The notes beneath the pieces were generated by a model. The model had not been told where the DNA came from and made no database searches. It was given only the letters and a program-made list of their open reading frames with translations. From Dysosmobacter sp. Marseille-Q4140 (GTDB lineage: Bacteria > Bacillota > Clostridia > Oscillospirales > Oscillospiraceae), in NCBI GenBank assembly GCA_018228705.1, contig CP073694.1, positions 1,178,001 to 1,242,000 of the forward strand: a DNA stretch of 64,000 nucleotides. Reading direction: 5' to 3'. A program made the position numbers and the translations under genes. This document shows positions 9,433-18,385 of this stretch, piece after piece. How positions within the stretch are numbered: the stretch's first letter is position 1; every line of letters begins with the position of its first letter.

Positions 9433-9578
9433 GTATATTCCTCCTTAAAGGTTATTGGTCGGCTTAGATACGTCCGGGTTGGGTCCCGGAGGCATTGCTC
9501 TGCCGACATGACCCGTCCATCTCGCAAGACGATGGACTTGGGACAGCAAACAATTTAATAAAATAAGGTGTCGCAGCT
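9433..9578 (-). promoter_or_regulatory. Structured spacer between rpsJ and rplC
   Basis: This 146-base spacer can fold into two elements. The first is a hairpin with arms GTCCATC (9515-9521) and GATGGAC (9531-9537). The second is an outer stem pairing 9458-9463 (GTCGGC) with 9502-9507 (GCCGAC) that encloses an inner hairpin with arms TCCGGG (9473-9478) and CCCGGA (9485-9490). It ends at the rplC ribosome binding site (AAGGAGG). It may be an autoregulatory leader for L3/L4, or an RNA processing site. The fold is read by eye; the role is inferred. Confidence 0.5.
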
Positions 9579-9890
9579 TTACAGCTTGATCTCGATCTCC
9601 ACACCGGCGGGCAGCTCCAGAGCCATCAGGGCCTCCACGGTCTTGGGGGAGGACTTGGTGATGTCGATCAGGCGCTTGTGGGTGCGGCGCTCGAACTGCT
9701 CGCGGCTGTCCTTGTACTTGTGAGTCGCGCGCAGGATGGTGACGACTTCCTTCTTGGTGGGCAGAGGAATGGGGCCGGAGACCTCGGCGCCGGTGCGCTT
9801 GGCGGTCTCGACGATCTTCTCTGCGCTCTGGTCGATGACCTGATGGTCATAGGCCTTCAGACGAATGCGGATCATTTCTTTCTGTGCCAT
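9579..9890 (-). CDS. rpsJ: 30S ribosomal protein S10
   Basis: S10 is in the small-subunit head and doubles as a transcription elongation factor (NusE) in antitermination complexes. The 103-residue product starts [20 protein letters not shown] and has the conserved loop [21 protein letters not shown]. It is the first gene of the operon, behind a long leader. Confidence 0.97.
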   Translation of the reverse strand: MAQKEMIRIRLKAYDHQVIDQSAEKIVETAKRTGAEVSGPIPLPTKKEVVTILRATHKYKDSREQFERRTHKRLIDITKSSPKTVEALMALELPAGVEIEIKL

Positions 9891-10208
9891 GGTTGTTTCC
9901 TCCTGATTTCGTAGGTTGTTTCACGAAGTCTCGACGACCTACGGCGAGAGAATTTTTCTATACGCTTAACCGTGCGTATCATTCCGGCTCATGAAAAATA
10001 CCGGCGCAAGAAACGGCCGGTATCCAGACATGGCGCAGCGATCTACGCGACGTACAGATTCCTTCTCAGCCGCCCGATTATCGGACATACTCCCCGGAAG
10101 TTACCTCCTTGCGGAGCAATCTCCCGGTTCATCGCAGGTGCGCGGCGCAGGGCATGACCCTCCCGTCGCGGACTTACTTATAATATAAGAAACGGTCCGC
10201 GATGTCAA
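9891..10208 (-). promoter_or_regulatory. S10-operon promoter and leader
   Basis: On the minus strand a near-consensus sigma-A promoter reads TTGACA (10203-10208), a 17-base spacer and TATTAT (10180-10185). Transcription should start near 10,173, leaving a leader of roughly 280 bases before rpsJ. The leader has no convincing protein frame and contains several short inverted repeats (for instance around 9921-9950). Long S10 leaders are regulatory targets of L4 in some bacteria; whether that holds here is unknown. The next 100 bases are AT-rich and gene-free up to the proS terminator. Confidence 0.75.
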
Positions 10209-10311
10209 GAGGATTTTCTCTGTTTTTCATGAAATTTTCAAGTTTTTTTCGGCAGGTCTGCCGGAGCGGAACTTCCCCCCATTTTTTCCGTTTTTCGGAA
10301 GCCGGAGAGGG

Positions 10312-10346
10312 AAAAAACCGGCGCGGGAGAGAGTCCCCGCGCCGGC
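10312..10346 (-). terminator. Intrinsic terminator of proS
   Basis: On the minus strand a GC-rich hairpin (arm GCCGGCGCGGG, short loop, arm TCCCGCGCCGGT) is followed directly by six U residues. It lies 20 bases beyond the proS stop. Confidence 0.9.
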
Positions 10347-10365
10347 TTGCGGTATTTCGGATCGA

Positions 10366-11805
10366 TCAGTAGGCCACGCCCCAGCAGATGTCGGTGGTAC
10401 ACTTCTTGCCGCACACGGGGCACACGCCCTCGGTGCCGGACTGGGCCAGGGGCATGCAGCGGGAGCTGACGCCCGCCCGCTCCTTCATGGCCAGCTCGCA
10501 CTCCAGAGAGCCGCACCACTTGGACCGGAGGAACCCGCCTTTGCCCTCGGCGATGGCCTTGGCCTCCTCAGGGGTGGAGATGTCGAAGGTGTTCTCCTCC
10601 CGGTTTTTCAGCGCCATGGCGAACATATTGTCGTGGACGGCGTCCAGCAGGCGCTTGACGGTCTCCTCCAGCTCGCTCAGGGGCACGAAGACCTTCTCGC
10701 CGGTATCCCGGCGGGCGATGACGCACTGCTCCTTCTCCATGTCCTTGGGGCCGATCTCCACCCGCAGGGGCACGCCCTTCATCTCATACTCGGCGTACTT
10801 CCAGCCGGGGGAGTTGTCGGAGTCGTCCATCTTGGTCCGCACGCCCGCGGCCTTGAGCCGGTCCCGCAGGGCGTCGGCGGCCTCCAGCACACCGGGCTTA
10901 TGCTGGGCCACGGGGATCACCACCGCCTGAATGGGGGCCACCCGAGGCGGCAGGACCAGGCCGTTGTCGTCGCCATGGGTCATGATGATACCGCCGATCA
11001 TCCGGGTGGAGACGCCCCAGCTGGTCTGGTGGGGATGGTGGAGCTGGTTGTCCTTTCCGGTGAAGGTGATGTCGAAGGCCTTGGCGAAGCCGTCGCCGAA
11101 GTAGTGGCTGGTGCCGGCCTGGAGGGCCTTGTGGTCGTGCATCATGCACTCCACGGTGTAGGTCTCCTCAGCGCCGTTGAACTTCTCCCTATCGGTCTTG
11201 CGCCCCCGGATCACCGGCATGGCCAGGTAGTTCTCCATGAAGTCGGCGTAGATGTTCAGCATCCGCATGGTCTCTTCCCGGGCCTCTTCCTCGGTGGCGT
11301 GCATGGTGTGGCCCTCCTGCCACAAAAACTCCCGGTGGCGCAGGAAGGGACGGGAGGTCTTTTCCCAGCGCAGCACGCTGCACCACTGGTTATAGAGCTT
11401 GGGCAGGTCCCGCCAGGAGTGGATGATGTTGGCGTAGTGCTCGCAGAAGAGGGTCTCGGAGGTGGGGCGGACGCACAGGCGGTCCTCCAGCTTCTCGCTG
11501 CCGCCCATGGTGACCCAGGCGCACTCCGGGGCGAAGCCCTCCACGTGGTCCTTCTCCTTCTGGAGCAGGGACTCCGGGATCAGCACCGGCAGGTACACGT
11601 TCTCGTGCCCGGTCTCCTTGAAGCGCCGGTCCATCTCCGTCTGGATATTCTCCCAGATGGCGTAGCCATAGGGCCGGTAGATGAACATGCCCTTGACGGA
11701 GGTGTAGTCGATCAGCTCCGCCTTCTTGCACACGTCGGTGTACCACTGGGCAAAGTCCACGTCCCGGGCGGTGATGGCGTCCACTTGTCTCTTATCCTGT
11801 GCCAT
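10366..11805 (-). CDS. proS: Prolyl-tRNA synthetase, eukaryal/archaeal-like (type 3)
   Basis: This cytosolic enzyme charges tRNA(Pro) with proline using ATP. The 479-residue product has the class II synthetase core: motif 2 around [20 protein letters not shown] and motif 3 around [14 protein letters not shown], then the anticodon-binding domain and a C-terminal cysteine-containing zinc-binding-like domain (CGSLECE and CPVCGKKC). It lacks the INS editing insertion of the bacterial form. The start is taken at MAQDKRQVD (ATG at 11803-11805), eight bases from AAAGGA; the ATG nine bases earlier would abut the Shine-Dalgarno sequence. It is a single gene with its own terminator. Confidence 0.96.
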   Translation of the reverse strand: MAQDKRQVDAITARDVDFAQWYTDVCKKAELIDYTSVKGMFIYRPYGYAIWENIQTEMDRRFKETGHENVYLPVLIPESLLQKEKDHVEGFAPECAWVTMGGSEKLEDRLCVRPTSETLFCEHYANIIHSWRDLPKLYNQWCSVLRWEKTSRPFLRHREFLWQEGHTMHATEEEAREETMRMLNIYADFMENYLAMPVIRGRKTDREKFNGAEETYTVECMMHDHKALQAGTSHYFGDGFAKAFDITFTGKDNQLHHPHQTSWGVSTRMIGGIIMTHGDDNGLVLPPRVAPIQAVVIPVAQHKPGVLEAADALRDRLKAAGVRTKMDDSDNSPGWKYAEYEMKGVPLRVEIGPKDMEKEQCVIARRDTGEKVFVPLSELEETVKRLLDAVHDNMFAMALKNREENTFDISTPEEAKAIAEGKGGFLRSKWCGSLECELAMKERAGVSSRCMPLAQSGTEGVCPVCGKKCTTDICWGVAY

Positions 11806-11818
11806 AGTCTCCATCCTT

Positions 11819-11848
11819 TTCTCTATGATAGCGTTCTCTATGATAGCG
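11819..11848. repeat. Perfect 15-bp tandem duplication upstream of proS
   Basis: The unit TTCTCTATGATAGCG occurs twice without mismatch at 11819-11833 and 11834-11848. It lies in the 5' untranslated region of proS. Origin is probably slippage; no function is evident. Confidence 0.8.
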
Positions 11849-11909
11849 CCGCTTCCCGGCGCAGTTTACACTGAACATTTATTGTATCCACTCCGCAGGA
11901 AAAAGTCAA

Positions 11910-11975
11910 CTGTAATCGATCTGTAAAGGCTTTTTTCCACTCTGTAAAGACTTTTTCCCCCTCAAATGCTATCCT
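11910..11975 (+). promoter_or_regulatory. Helically phased CTGTAA boxes and putative -10 upstream of the lipoprotein gene
   Basis: CTGTAA occurs at 11910, 11921 and 11942, that is at 11- and 21-base intervals, so all lie on one face of the helix. The last two are part of a longer direct repeat (TCTGTAAAG followed by a T-rich tail). A possible -10 (TATCCT, 11970-11975) follows with no good -35. This arrangement is typical of an activator of the OmpR/PhoB class, but the regulator is not identified. Confidence 0.4.
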
Positions 11976-12006
11976 GCATATATACATATATAAAGGAGGG
12001 GATATC

Positions 12007-12972
12007 ATGAAACGATCCGCCCTGGCAATCTTGTGCCTGCTTTTGCTGACCGGATGCGGGTCCCAGGCCGCCGGACCAGCTTCGGAACAATCGGAGTGCG
12101 CCGGAGACTCCCTTCCGCTGCCCATAACAGAGGAGGCCCTTCGGGCCGTCTACGAGGAGGAGCAGCAGGAGGTCCTCCGGATCACCGCCTATGAGGAGGA
12201 CTTTCTGGTGGAGACCGGCCCGGAAAGCCGCCCCGCTCTGGATTGGGTCTTTGGCTCTATCGGCATCCGCCGGCGGCTGTATGTGGGCTTTTCAGGCATC
12301 CGGGACTACGAGATCCTCTACGCGGGCTGCGTCCGCTTTACCACGGAAGGGGTCCTGTTCGACAGTGCGTACCGGGACTTTCCCCAGAGCGGGACCGTCT
12401 CCTTTTCCGACGCGTGGGACCAGGACGGCGCCCTCGTCTCTTATGATGTCTACCATTCCGGCGAAACCGCCGCTTTGGAGACCTATTGGGCCCCGCTGGA
12501 CGAGCCCTCCTCCTTTGGCATGGAGGGCCGCTCAGAGGCGGTGCTGGACGCCCGTGTGACCGTGACTGGCCTGGAGATCCTGTTCGGCCCTATGTCCGGC
12601 CAGGATTTCGATGCAGCCTTCTGTGCGCCGCCGCTGACGGAGATCGCCTGCGGCGGAAACGTCATGACCATCACCTGCCATGACACCTATCTGGACTGCA
12701 TGGCCCTGTCTCAGGGCGAAACACCGGAGGATCTGGAACGTCTTCAGACGACGGGGACCCTGTATCCCGGGTGCTTTCCCACGGGGCCGCTGCCCAACGG
12801 GTCCAACCGTTTTCTCTCCCAGGCAGAAATCGCCCAGGACGGCAGCAATGCAGTGATCCGCCTGACATTGACAGAGTCCGCCGGACGATACACGGTGGAG
12901 ACCACCTATCTAGGTCCCGATGACAACGGACCGGGCATCCGGCTCTCTCTGGCGGGTGGAGATGCATGGTAA
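12007..12972 (+). CDS. Secreted lipoprotein of unknown function
   Basis: I do not recognise the family. The 321-residue product begins with a lipoprotein signal (MKRSALAILCLLLLTGCGS, lipobox LTGC with the lipidated Cys at 17), so it should be anchored on the outer face of the membrane. The mature part is acidic and has no membrane spans or obvious catalytic motif. The ribosome binding site AAAGGAGGGG is strong. It is a single gene, divergent from proS and convergent with rny, with which it shares a bidirectional terminator. Upstream phased CTGTAA boxes suggest regulated expression. Confidence 0.8.
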   Translation: MKRSALAILCLLLLTGCGSQAAGPASEQSECAGDSLPLPITEEALRAVYEEEQQEVLRITAYEEDFLVETGPESRPALDWVFGSIGIRRRLYVGFSGIRDYEILYAGCVRFTTEGVLFDSAYRDFPQSGTVSFSDAWDQDGALVSYDVYHSGETAALETYWAPLDEPSSFGMEGRSEAVLDARVTVTGLEILFGPMSGQDFDAAFCAPPLTEIACGGNVMTITCHDTYLDCMALSQGETPEDLERLQTTGTLYPGCFPTGPLPNGSNRFLSQAEIAQDGSNAVIRLTLTESAGRYTVETTYLGPDDNGPGIRLSLAGGDAW

Positions 12973-13054
12973 GGGACCGTAGGTGCAGGTCGCCGCTGGG
13001 CCTCGCCCGCGTACGGCCGCCAAAGCGCGTCATCCGATCCCGGCAGAAGAAAAA

Positions 13055-13086
13055 CGGCGGGCTGCACGCCCGCCGCTTCTTTTTTC
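13055..13086. terminator. Bidirectional terminator between the lipoprotein gene and rny
   Basis: Hairpin with arms CGGCGGGC and GCCCGCCG and loop TGCAC. A T-run follows on the plus strand and an A-run precedes it, so it can end transcripts from both convergent genes. Confidence 0.85.
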
Positions 13087-13087
13087 C

Positions 13088-14635
13088 TTATTTCGCATAC
13101 TCCACAACCTTGGTCTCCCGCAGGACGTGGACCTTGATCTGACCGGGGTATTCCATCTCTTCCTCGATCTTCTTGGCCAGCTCCCGGGCCAGGATGACCA
13201 TCTGGTCCTCGCTGACCTGCTCGGGCTTGACCATGACCCGGACCTCCCGTCCGGCCTGGATGGCGTAGGCCTTGTCCACGCCGGGATAGGTGCCGGTGAT
13301 GGTCTCCAGCTGCTCCAGGCGCTTGATGTAGTTCTCCAGATTCTCGCGCCGGGCGCCGGGACGGGCCGCGGAAATGGCGTCCGCCGCCTGGACCAGGCAG
13401 GCCACGATGGTCCGGGGCTCCACATCGTTGTGGTGGGCCTCGATGGCGTGAATGATGTCCTCCCGCTCCTTGTACTTCCGGGCGAACTCCACGCCCAGGG
13501 ACACATGAGTGCCCTCCAGCTCGTGGTCCACGGCCTTGCCCAGGTCGTGGAGCAGTCCGGCCCGCTTGGCGGCCTGGACATCGGCGCCCAGCTCCGCGGC
13601 CATCATGCCGGCGATGTGGCTGACTTCCACGGAGTGCTGCAATACGTTCTGGCCGTAGCTGGTGCGGTAGTGGAGGCGGCCCAGCATCTTCACCAGCTCG
13701 GGGTGGAGATTGCGGATACCGCACTCGAAGGTGACGCGCTCGCCCTCGGCCTTGATGGTGGCCTCCACCTCCCGGCGGGCCTTCTCCACCATCTCCTCGA
13801 TGTGGGTGGGATGGATGCGGCCGTCGGCGATCAGCTTCTCCAGTGCCAGGCGGGCAATCTCCCGCCGCACGGGCTCGAAGCAGCTGACGGTGATGGCCTC
13901 CGGCGTGTCGTCAATGATGAGGTCCACGCCGGTCAAAGTCTCGATGGTGCGGATGTTGCGGCCCTCGCGGCCGATGATGCGGCCCTTCATCTCGTCATTG
14001 GGCAGGGGAACCACACTGACGGTCATCTCGGCCACCTGGTCCGCGGCGCAGCGCTGGATGGCCTGCGCCACCACTTCCCGGGCGCGGGCCTCGCACTCCT
14101 CCTTCATCCGGGACTCCACCTCTTTGATCTTGAGGGCAGTCTCGTGAGTCACCTCGGCCTCCACCTGATCGATCAGATACTGCTTGGCCTCCTCGGCGGT
14201 AAAGCCGGAGATCCGCTCCAGCATCTCGGTCTGGCTGCGCTTGATGACCTTGATCTCTTCGTTTTCCTTGTCGATGGCCACGTGCTTCTGGGCCAGGGAT
14301 TCTTCCTTCTTCTCGATGGCCTCGGTCTTGCGGTCCAGATTCTCCTCTTTCTGCTGCAGACGGTTCTCCTGCCGCTGCAGGTCGGCCCGGCGTGTCTTTT
14401 CTTCCTTCTCGTATTCGCTGCGGCTTTTCAAAATCTCTTCTTTGGCTTCCAGCAGTGCCTCTTTTTTCTTGGTCTCGGCGCTCTTGATGGCCTCATTGAT
14501 GATGCGCTTTCCCTCTTCCTCTGCGCTTGAGATTTCCTTCTCGGAAACGATCTTCCGGTAGCGGATACCGAGGGGGAAGCAGACCGCGCCGCCGACCGCC
14601 AGCCCGATCAGACCGGCGATAATGGCGTCTAACAC
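13088..14635 (-). CDS. rny: Ribonuclease Y
   Basis: This membrane-anchored endoribonuclease initiates mRNA decay in Firmicutes. The start is GTG at 14633-14635 ([16 protein letters not shown]), ten bases from AGGAGG, giving 515 residues, the usual size; the open frame upstream is unrelated. Order: N-terminal membrane span, a long charged coiled coil (about residues 35-180), a KH RNA-binding domain ([15 protein letters not shown]), and an HD phosphohydrolase domain with the metal-binding motif [10 protein letters not shown]. The C-terminus is standard. No operon partner is visible. Confidence 0.96.
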   Translation of the reverse strand: MLDAIIAGLIGLAVGGAVCFPLGIRYRKIVSEKEISSAEEEGKRIINEAIKSAETKKKEALLEAKEEILKSRSEYEKEEKTRRADLQRQENRLQQKEENLDRKTEAIEKKEESLAQKHVAIDKENEEIKVIKRSQTEMLERISGFTAEEAKQYLIDQVEAEVTHETALKIKEVESRMKEECEARAREVVAQAIQRCAADQVAEMTVSVVPLPNDEMKGRIIGREGRNIRTIETLTGVDLIIDDTPEAITVSCFEPVRREIARLALEKLIADGRIHPTHIEEMVEKARREVEATIKAEGERVTFECGIRNLHPELVKMLGRLHYRTSYGQNVLQHSVEVSHIAGMMAAELGADVQAAKRAGLLHDLGKAVDHELEGTHVSLGVEFARKYKEREDIIHAIEAHHNDVEPRTIVACLVQAADAISAARPGARRENLENYIKRLEQLETITGTYPGVDKAYAIQAGREVRVMVKPEQVSEDQMVILARELAKKIEEEMEYPGQIKVHVLRETKVVEYAK

Positions 14636-14853
14636 GATTGCTCTTCCTCCTGTTTTCGGTATATGGTATATGCGGAATGTTGTATATGCAGGCCCGGCGG
14701 GCCGCACGATGCAGAAAATAATCGGGGGGTCCCCTGTCCCCTGCCGACAATTATCTTTATCTAGTTTAATCATTTACAGGACAGCTGTCAAGAAAAACCG
14801 ATGGGATTGCGATAAATATGCAGCCCGCCTACACTGCACCGGCAGGCGCCGCA

Positions 14854-14880
14854 GGCCGGGCAGGCGAAGCCCGCCCGGCC
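14854..14880 (-). other. Very stable stem-loop between the amidase gene and rny
   Basis: On the minus strand the arm GGCCGGGCGGGC, a short TTC loop and the arm GCCTGCCCGGCC form a 12-bp stem with one G-U pair. It has no U-run. It lies about 70 bases after the amidase stop and some 220 bases before rny, beside another small hairpin (GCCGGG and CCCGGC at 14929-14947). It could stabilise the amidase mRNA 3' end or be a Rho-independent pause. Confidence 0.5.
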
Positions 14881-14947
14881 CAAGGGTCCCCTGCGCGGAC
14901 CGCTTGACGCCGCTTCCGCGGCGGCCGGGCCTTTGACCCGGCACGGC

Positions 14948-15697
14948 TCACTGGCCCTGGGTGTCGATGTAGGCCGCCGCCGCATACCCCACGTAGTCCC
15001 CGTAATGGACCACGTACCACCCCTCCCATTCGCCGAAGACGGTGACGGCGGCACCGTCCGGCATGTTGGCCAGGATGGTTCCGGTGGAAGAGGGATAGCT
15101 GCGCAGGTTCAGCGTGCCGTAGCTGACAGTGACGGTCCCTTCCACCGGAGGCATGGGGTAGATGAAGGGCAGGCCGAAGAACTCCGTCAGGGCCCGGGCC
15201 AGCTGCTGGGCGATGGCGTCCATGTGCCCCTCCACCCAGGTGGCGTCGGCGTAGTTGTCATGATAGCCGATCTCCACCAGCACTGCCGGAAACCGGGGCT
15301 GGCGGACCTCGCCCAGGGTGGTGGTGGCCCGGGTGGTAACTTTATTTGGCAGGGGGTAGATCTGGCGAAGCTGCTCCGCAATCAGCTCCGCGCCCCGCTG
15401 TCCCTCGCTGCTGCCGGGGTAGTAGAAGGCGATGATGCCCCGCTCCTGGCCGTATCGGCCCTCCGGGGCGCCGTTGGAGTGGAGGGCCAGGTAAAAGTCG
15501 TACCAGCCGCTGTTGGCCTCCCGGATGGAGGAGGCGGCGGTCATGTCGGGGGAATTGCGGCGGTATTGGATGCCGTTGGCGAGCAGGTAGGGCTCCAGAG
15601 CGTCGGCCAGCAGGTTCATGTTATATTCCTCGGAGCCGCTGCCGGTGACGTACTCATTCCACTCCTGGGTGGACGGGCTGAGGTAGATGATGGGCAT
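14948..15697 (-). CDS. N-acetylmuramoyl-L-alanine amidase with SH3 domain
   Basis: The enzyme cleaves the amide between muramic acid and the stem peptide of peptidoglycan. Residues 1-180 are an Amidase_3-type zinc domain: LALHSNG supplies the zinc histidine and VEIGYHDN the catalytic glutamate. Residues about 185-245 form a bacterial SH3 domain (TLNLRSYPSSTGTILANMPDGAAV, then GEWEGWYVVHYGDYVGYAAAAY) likely to bind the wall. No signal peptide is visible, so it is either released by lysis or sporulation or exported non-classically. Phage endolysins look similar, but the gene is not within the phage cassette. Confidence 0.88.
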   Translation of the reverse strand: MPIIYLSPSTQEWNEYVTGSGSEEYNMNLLADALEPYLLANGIQYRRNSPDMTAASSIREANSGWYDFYLALHSNGAPEGRYGQERGIIAFYYPGSSEGQRGAELIAEQLRQIYPLPNKVTTRATTTLGEVRQPRFPAVLVEIGYHDNYADATWVEGHMDAIAQQLARALTEFFGLPFIYPMPPVEGTVTVSYGTLNLRSYPSSTGTILANMPDGAAVTVFGEWEGWYVVHYGDYVGYAAAAYIDTQGQ

Positions 15698-15785
15698 GGT
15701 TACTCCTCCTTTTTCTCAATCTATGGCGCGGAGGGAAAAAATGTGCTACACTGGGAGGGAAGTAACCGTGCTGGTAAGGAGAACG

Positions 15786-17018
15786 ATGATGAAAACGGAA
15801 CGCAGCTATCCCAGATACACCGTCACGCCCAAGGCGGCCGCCGCCCTGACCCGGGGACACCCCTGGGTCTACGACGCGGAGATCCTCTCCATGGAGGGAA
15901 CGGCGGAAAACGGCGGATTGGTGGATATAGTAGGCAAAAAAGGCCAATATCTCGGCACCGGCTTTCTGTCAGAGCAGTCCAAGATCCGTGTGCGGCTGAT
16001 TTCCCGCAACGCCAACGACCGCTTTGACGAGGCCTTCTGGCACCGGAAGCTCCAGTGGGCCTGGGAGTATCGGAAGGCCGTCCTAGCGCCGGAGGACCTG
16101 GACGCCTGCCGGATCCTCTTCGGGGAGGCGGACGCCTTTCCGGGGCTCACCGTGGACAAGTTCCACGACCTTTTGAGCGTGCAGGTGCTGTCCGTGGGCA
16201 TGGAGAAAATCAAGGGGATGCTGCTGCCTATGCTGGCGGAGATCCTGCGGCAGGACGGGCAGACCGTCCGGGGCATCTACGAGCGCAACGATGTGGCCCT
16301 CCGGGATAAGGAGGGCCTGCCCCAGTACAAGGGCTGGTTCCCTCTGCCGGGAGAGGCGGTCCCCGAGACGCCGGTGACGGAGATCACGGAGAACGGCGTG
16401 CGGTATCTGGTGGACGTGGAGAACGGACAGAAAACCGGCTTCTTCCTGGACCAGAAGTACAACCGCCGGGCGGTAGGGCGCCTGGCCAAGGGGCGGACGG
16501 TGCTGGACTGCTTCACCCACACCGGCTCCTTCGCCCTTAACGCCGCCCTGGGCGGCGCCGCCCACGTCACCGCCGTGGACGTGTCGGAGGCGGCGGTGGA
16601 GATGGCCCGGGCCAACGCGGCGCGCAACGGCCTGACGGACCGGATGGATTTCCTCTGCGAGAACGTCTTTGACCTGCTGCCCCAACTGGAGAAGGAGCCG
16701 GTGAAGTACGACTTCATCATTCTGGACCCGCCGGCCTTCACCAAGTCCCGGAAAACCGTCCGCAACGCCCTGAGCGGGTACAAGGAGATCAACTACCGGG
16801 CCATGCGTCTGCTGCCCCGGGGCGGATATCTGGCCACCTGCTCCTGCTCCCACTTCGCCACGGAGGACAAATTCCTGGCCATGCTGGCCGACGCCGCCCA
16901 TGACGCAGGCGTCCAGCTGCGGCAGATCGAGGCCCGGCAGCAGTGCTGCGACCACCCGATCCTCTGGGGCGTGGAGGAGACCAACTATCTGAAATTCTAC
17001 CTCTTCCAGGTGGTATAA
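15786..17018 (+). CDS. Class I SAM-dependent rRNA methyltransferase, RlmI-like
   Basis: The family methylates a cytosine (m5C) in 23S rRNA. The 410-residue product has an N-terminal PUA RNA-binding domain (about 15-90, with TRGHPWVYDAEI), a middle domain, and a Rossmann methyltransferase domain with SAM motif DCFTHTGSFALNAA, acidic loop TAVDVSEAAVEMARAN and catalytic-site motif LDPPAFTKS. A later cysteine in CSCSHF is typical. The start is the ATG at 15786, four bases after AAGGAG; an in-frame upstream extension has no family similarity. Exact target base is not certain. Confidence 0.9.
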   Translation: MMKTERSYPRYTVTPKAAAALTRGHPWVYDAEILSMEGTAENGGLVDIVGKKGQYLGTGFLSEQSKIRVRLISRNANDRFDEAFWHRKLQWAWEYRKAVLAPEDLDACRILFGEADAFPGLTVDKFHDLLSVQVLSVGMEKIKGMLLPMLAEILRQDGQTVRGIYERNDVALRDKEGLPQYKGWFPLPGEAVPETPVTEITENGVRYLVDVENGQKTGFFLDQKYNRRAVGRLAKGRTVLDCFTHTGSFALNAALGGAAHVTAVDVSEAAVEMARANAARNGLTDRMDFLCENVFDLLPQLEKEPVKYDFIILDPPAFTKSRKTVRNALSGYKEINYRAMRLLPRGGYLATCSCSHFATEDKFLAMLADAAHDAGVQLRQIEARQQCCDHPILWGVEETNYLKFYLFQVV

Positions 17019-17022
17019 CGGC

Positions 17023-17063
17023 AAGAGGAAGCCCGCCGCGTTTCGCGGCGGGCTTCCTCTTTT
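17023..17063. terminator. Bidirectional terminator
   Basis: Perfect long hairpin with arms AAGAGGAAGCCCGCCGCG and CGCGGCGGGCTTCCTCTT, loop TTT, and T-runs in both directions. It separates the methyltransferase gene from the convergent sugar-phosphate operon. Confidence 0.92.
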
Positions 17064-17088
17064 ACATTTATAATGGTGCGGTGGGGCC

Positions 17089-17412
17089 TCAGGCCTCCTG
17101 GTACAGCTCCAGGATGGCGCCGTCCTTCCAGACGAAGGCCAGGCGGTCGCCCTTCTCATTGGCGGTCATGGGCCCGCAGATGACGCTGTCGGCGTCAGCC
17201 ACATACTTCTCCAGATCGTCCACCTTGTAGGCCACATGGGGGTTGCGGTGGATCTCCTCCGGGAAGGGGGTGCCCTCCTCGAACTTCAGATACTCGATCT
17301 TGTAGTCGTAGTCGTCCACGTTGCTGACCCAGAACTTGGCGCCCTCGTTGTAGGTCATGTTGGGCTTGCGGTTGGTGATGGGGATGCCGATGTGCATATA
17401 AGTGGCGGACAT
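17089..17412 (-). CDS. VOC (glyoxalase/dioxygenase fold) protein
   Basis: A 107-residue single-module vicinal-oxygen-chelate protein: it starts MSATYMHIGIPITNRKPNM and ends with the typical strand DRLAFVWKDGAILELYQ. The N-terminal His8 and C-terminal Glu103 are at the usual metal-ligand positions of the fold. It is the last gene of the dhaL-dhaK-lsrF operon, 82 bases after lsrF, so it may isomerise or epimerise a small sugar-phosphate intermediate of that pathway. The substrate is unknown; the family call is good, the role is inferred. Confidence 0.8.
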   Translation of the reverse strand: MSATYMHIGIPITNRKPNMTYNEGAKFWVSNVDDYDYKIEYLKFEEGTPFPEEIHRNPHVAYKVDDLEKYVADADSVICGPMTANEKGDRLAFVWKDGAILELYQEA

Positions 17413-17494
17413 GGGAATTCCTCCTTTTTTCTCCAGCGGCGGTCAAACCTGCGCCGCCTGATTGTCAACGCGCTGTGCCAGCTCCGGCAGGCGG

Positions 17495-18382
17495 TCAGCC
17501 CTGGCTGTGCAGGATCTCCTGATACACCTCGTAGGCCTGGGCGGCGGTGTAGCCCTCGTGGACCACCTTGGCGATGGCCTGGGCCATGCCGGCAGGGCAC
17601 TCGGACTGGAAGATGTTCCGGCCCATGTCCACGCCCCGGGCACCGTCGGAGATGGCCCGGTACGCCATCTCCAGGGCCTCGGCCTCCGGCAGCTTCTTGC
17701 CGCCGGCGATGACGATGGGCACCGGGCAGGCGGAGACCACCTTTTCAAAGTGGTCGCAGTAGTAGGTTTTGACGAAGGAGGCGCCCAGCTCCGCCAGGAT
17801 CCGGGTGGCCAGCAGGAAGTACTCCGTGGTCCGGGCCATCTCCTTGCCCACGGCGGTGACGCCCAGCACCGGGATCCCGTAGCGCTCCCCGGCGTCCACG
17901 GCCCGGCAGAGGGTCTCCAGAGACTGGGCCTCGCCCGCCCCGCCGATGAAGCACTGCATGGCCACGGCGGCGGCATTCATGCGGATGGCGGCCTCCATGT
18001 CGGCGCCGATGCCATTGCCGGTGCTCATGTCGTCGATGAGGACACTGGCGTCGTGGGTGGCCCGGAGGCAGATGGCGTTGTGCACCGTGGGGGGGATGCA
18101 GGCGCGGATGGCGCCCCGGGTGCCCATCAGCACGTCGGTATACTGGCAGAGGGGGGCGATGGTCACGTCGATCCGCTCCAGCCCGGCGGTGGAGCCCATG
18201 ATGTAGCCGTGGTCAAAGGCCAGCATGACGGTGTTGCCGCTCTTGGGATTGAACAGCCGGGACAGGCGGTTTTTGGCTCCCCAGTCCCCGTGGCCCAGAC
18301 CCTTGGCAAAGAACCCCTGTTCCGGGGCCGGCACGTCCAGATGGTAGTCGTGGGCGGCCTTGTTTCCGATTGCGTCCGCCAT
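17495..18382 (-). CDS. lsrF: LsrF-like class I aldolase/thiolase
   Basis: In E. coli LsrF transfers the acetyl group of a phosphorylated autoinducer-2 breakdown product to CoA. The 295-residue product follows LsrF closely by recall: NRLSRLFNPKSGNTVMLAFDHGY, TAGLERIDVTIAPL, CPVPIVIAGGKKLPEAEALEM and GVDMGRNIFQS. Lys205 in FVKTYY is the expected Schiff-base lysine. Its Shine-Dalgarno sequence (AAGGAG) is the end of dhaK, so the two are coupled. A DhnA-type fructose-bisphosphate or other ketose-phosphate aldolase is the alternative. Pairing with dhaKL rather than lsrK is unusual. Confidence 0.85.
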   Translation of the reverse strand: MADAIGNKAAHDYHLDVPAPEQGFFAKGLGHGDWGAKNRLSRLFNPKSGNTVMLAFDHGYIMGSTAGLERIDVTIAPLCQYTDVLMGTRGAIRACIPPTVHNAICLRATHDASVLIDDMSTGNGIGADMEAAIRMNAAAVAMQCFIGGAGEAQSLETLCRAVDAGERYGIPVLGVTAVGKEMARTTEYFLLATRILAELGASFVKTYYCDHFEKVVSACPVPIVIAGGKKLPEAEALEMAYRAISDGARGVDMGRNIFQSECPAGMAQAIAKVVHEGYTAAQAYEVYQEILHSQG

Positions 18383-18385
18383 GGC

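Noticed and set aside
14948..15697. The amidase as the missing phage endolysin
   Set aside because: It is 8 kb from the cassette, between host genes with their own terminators, and has no holin beside it.
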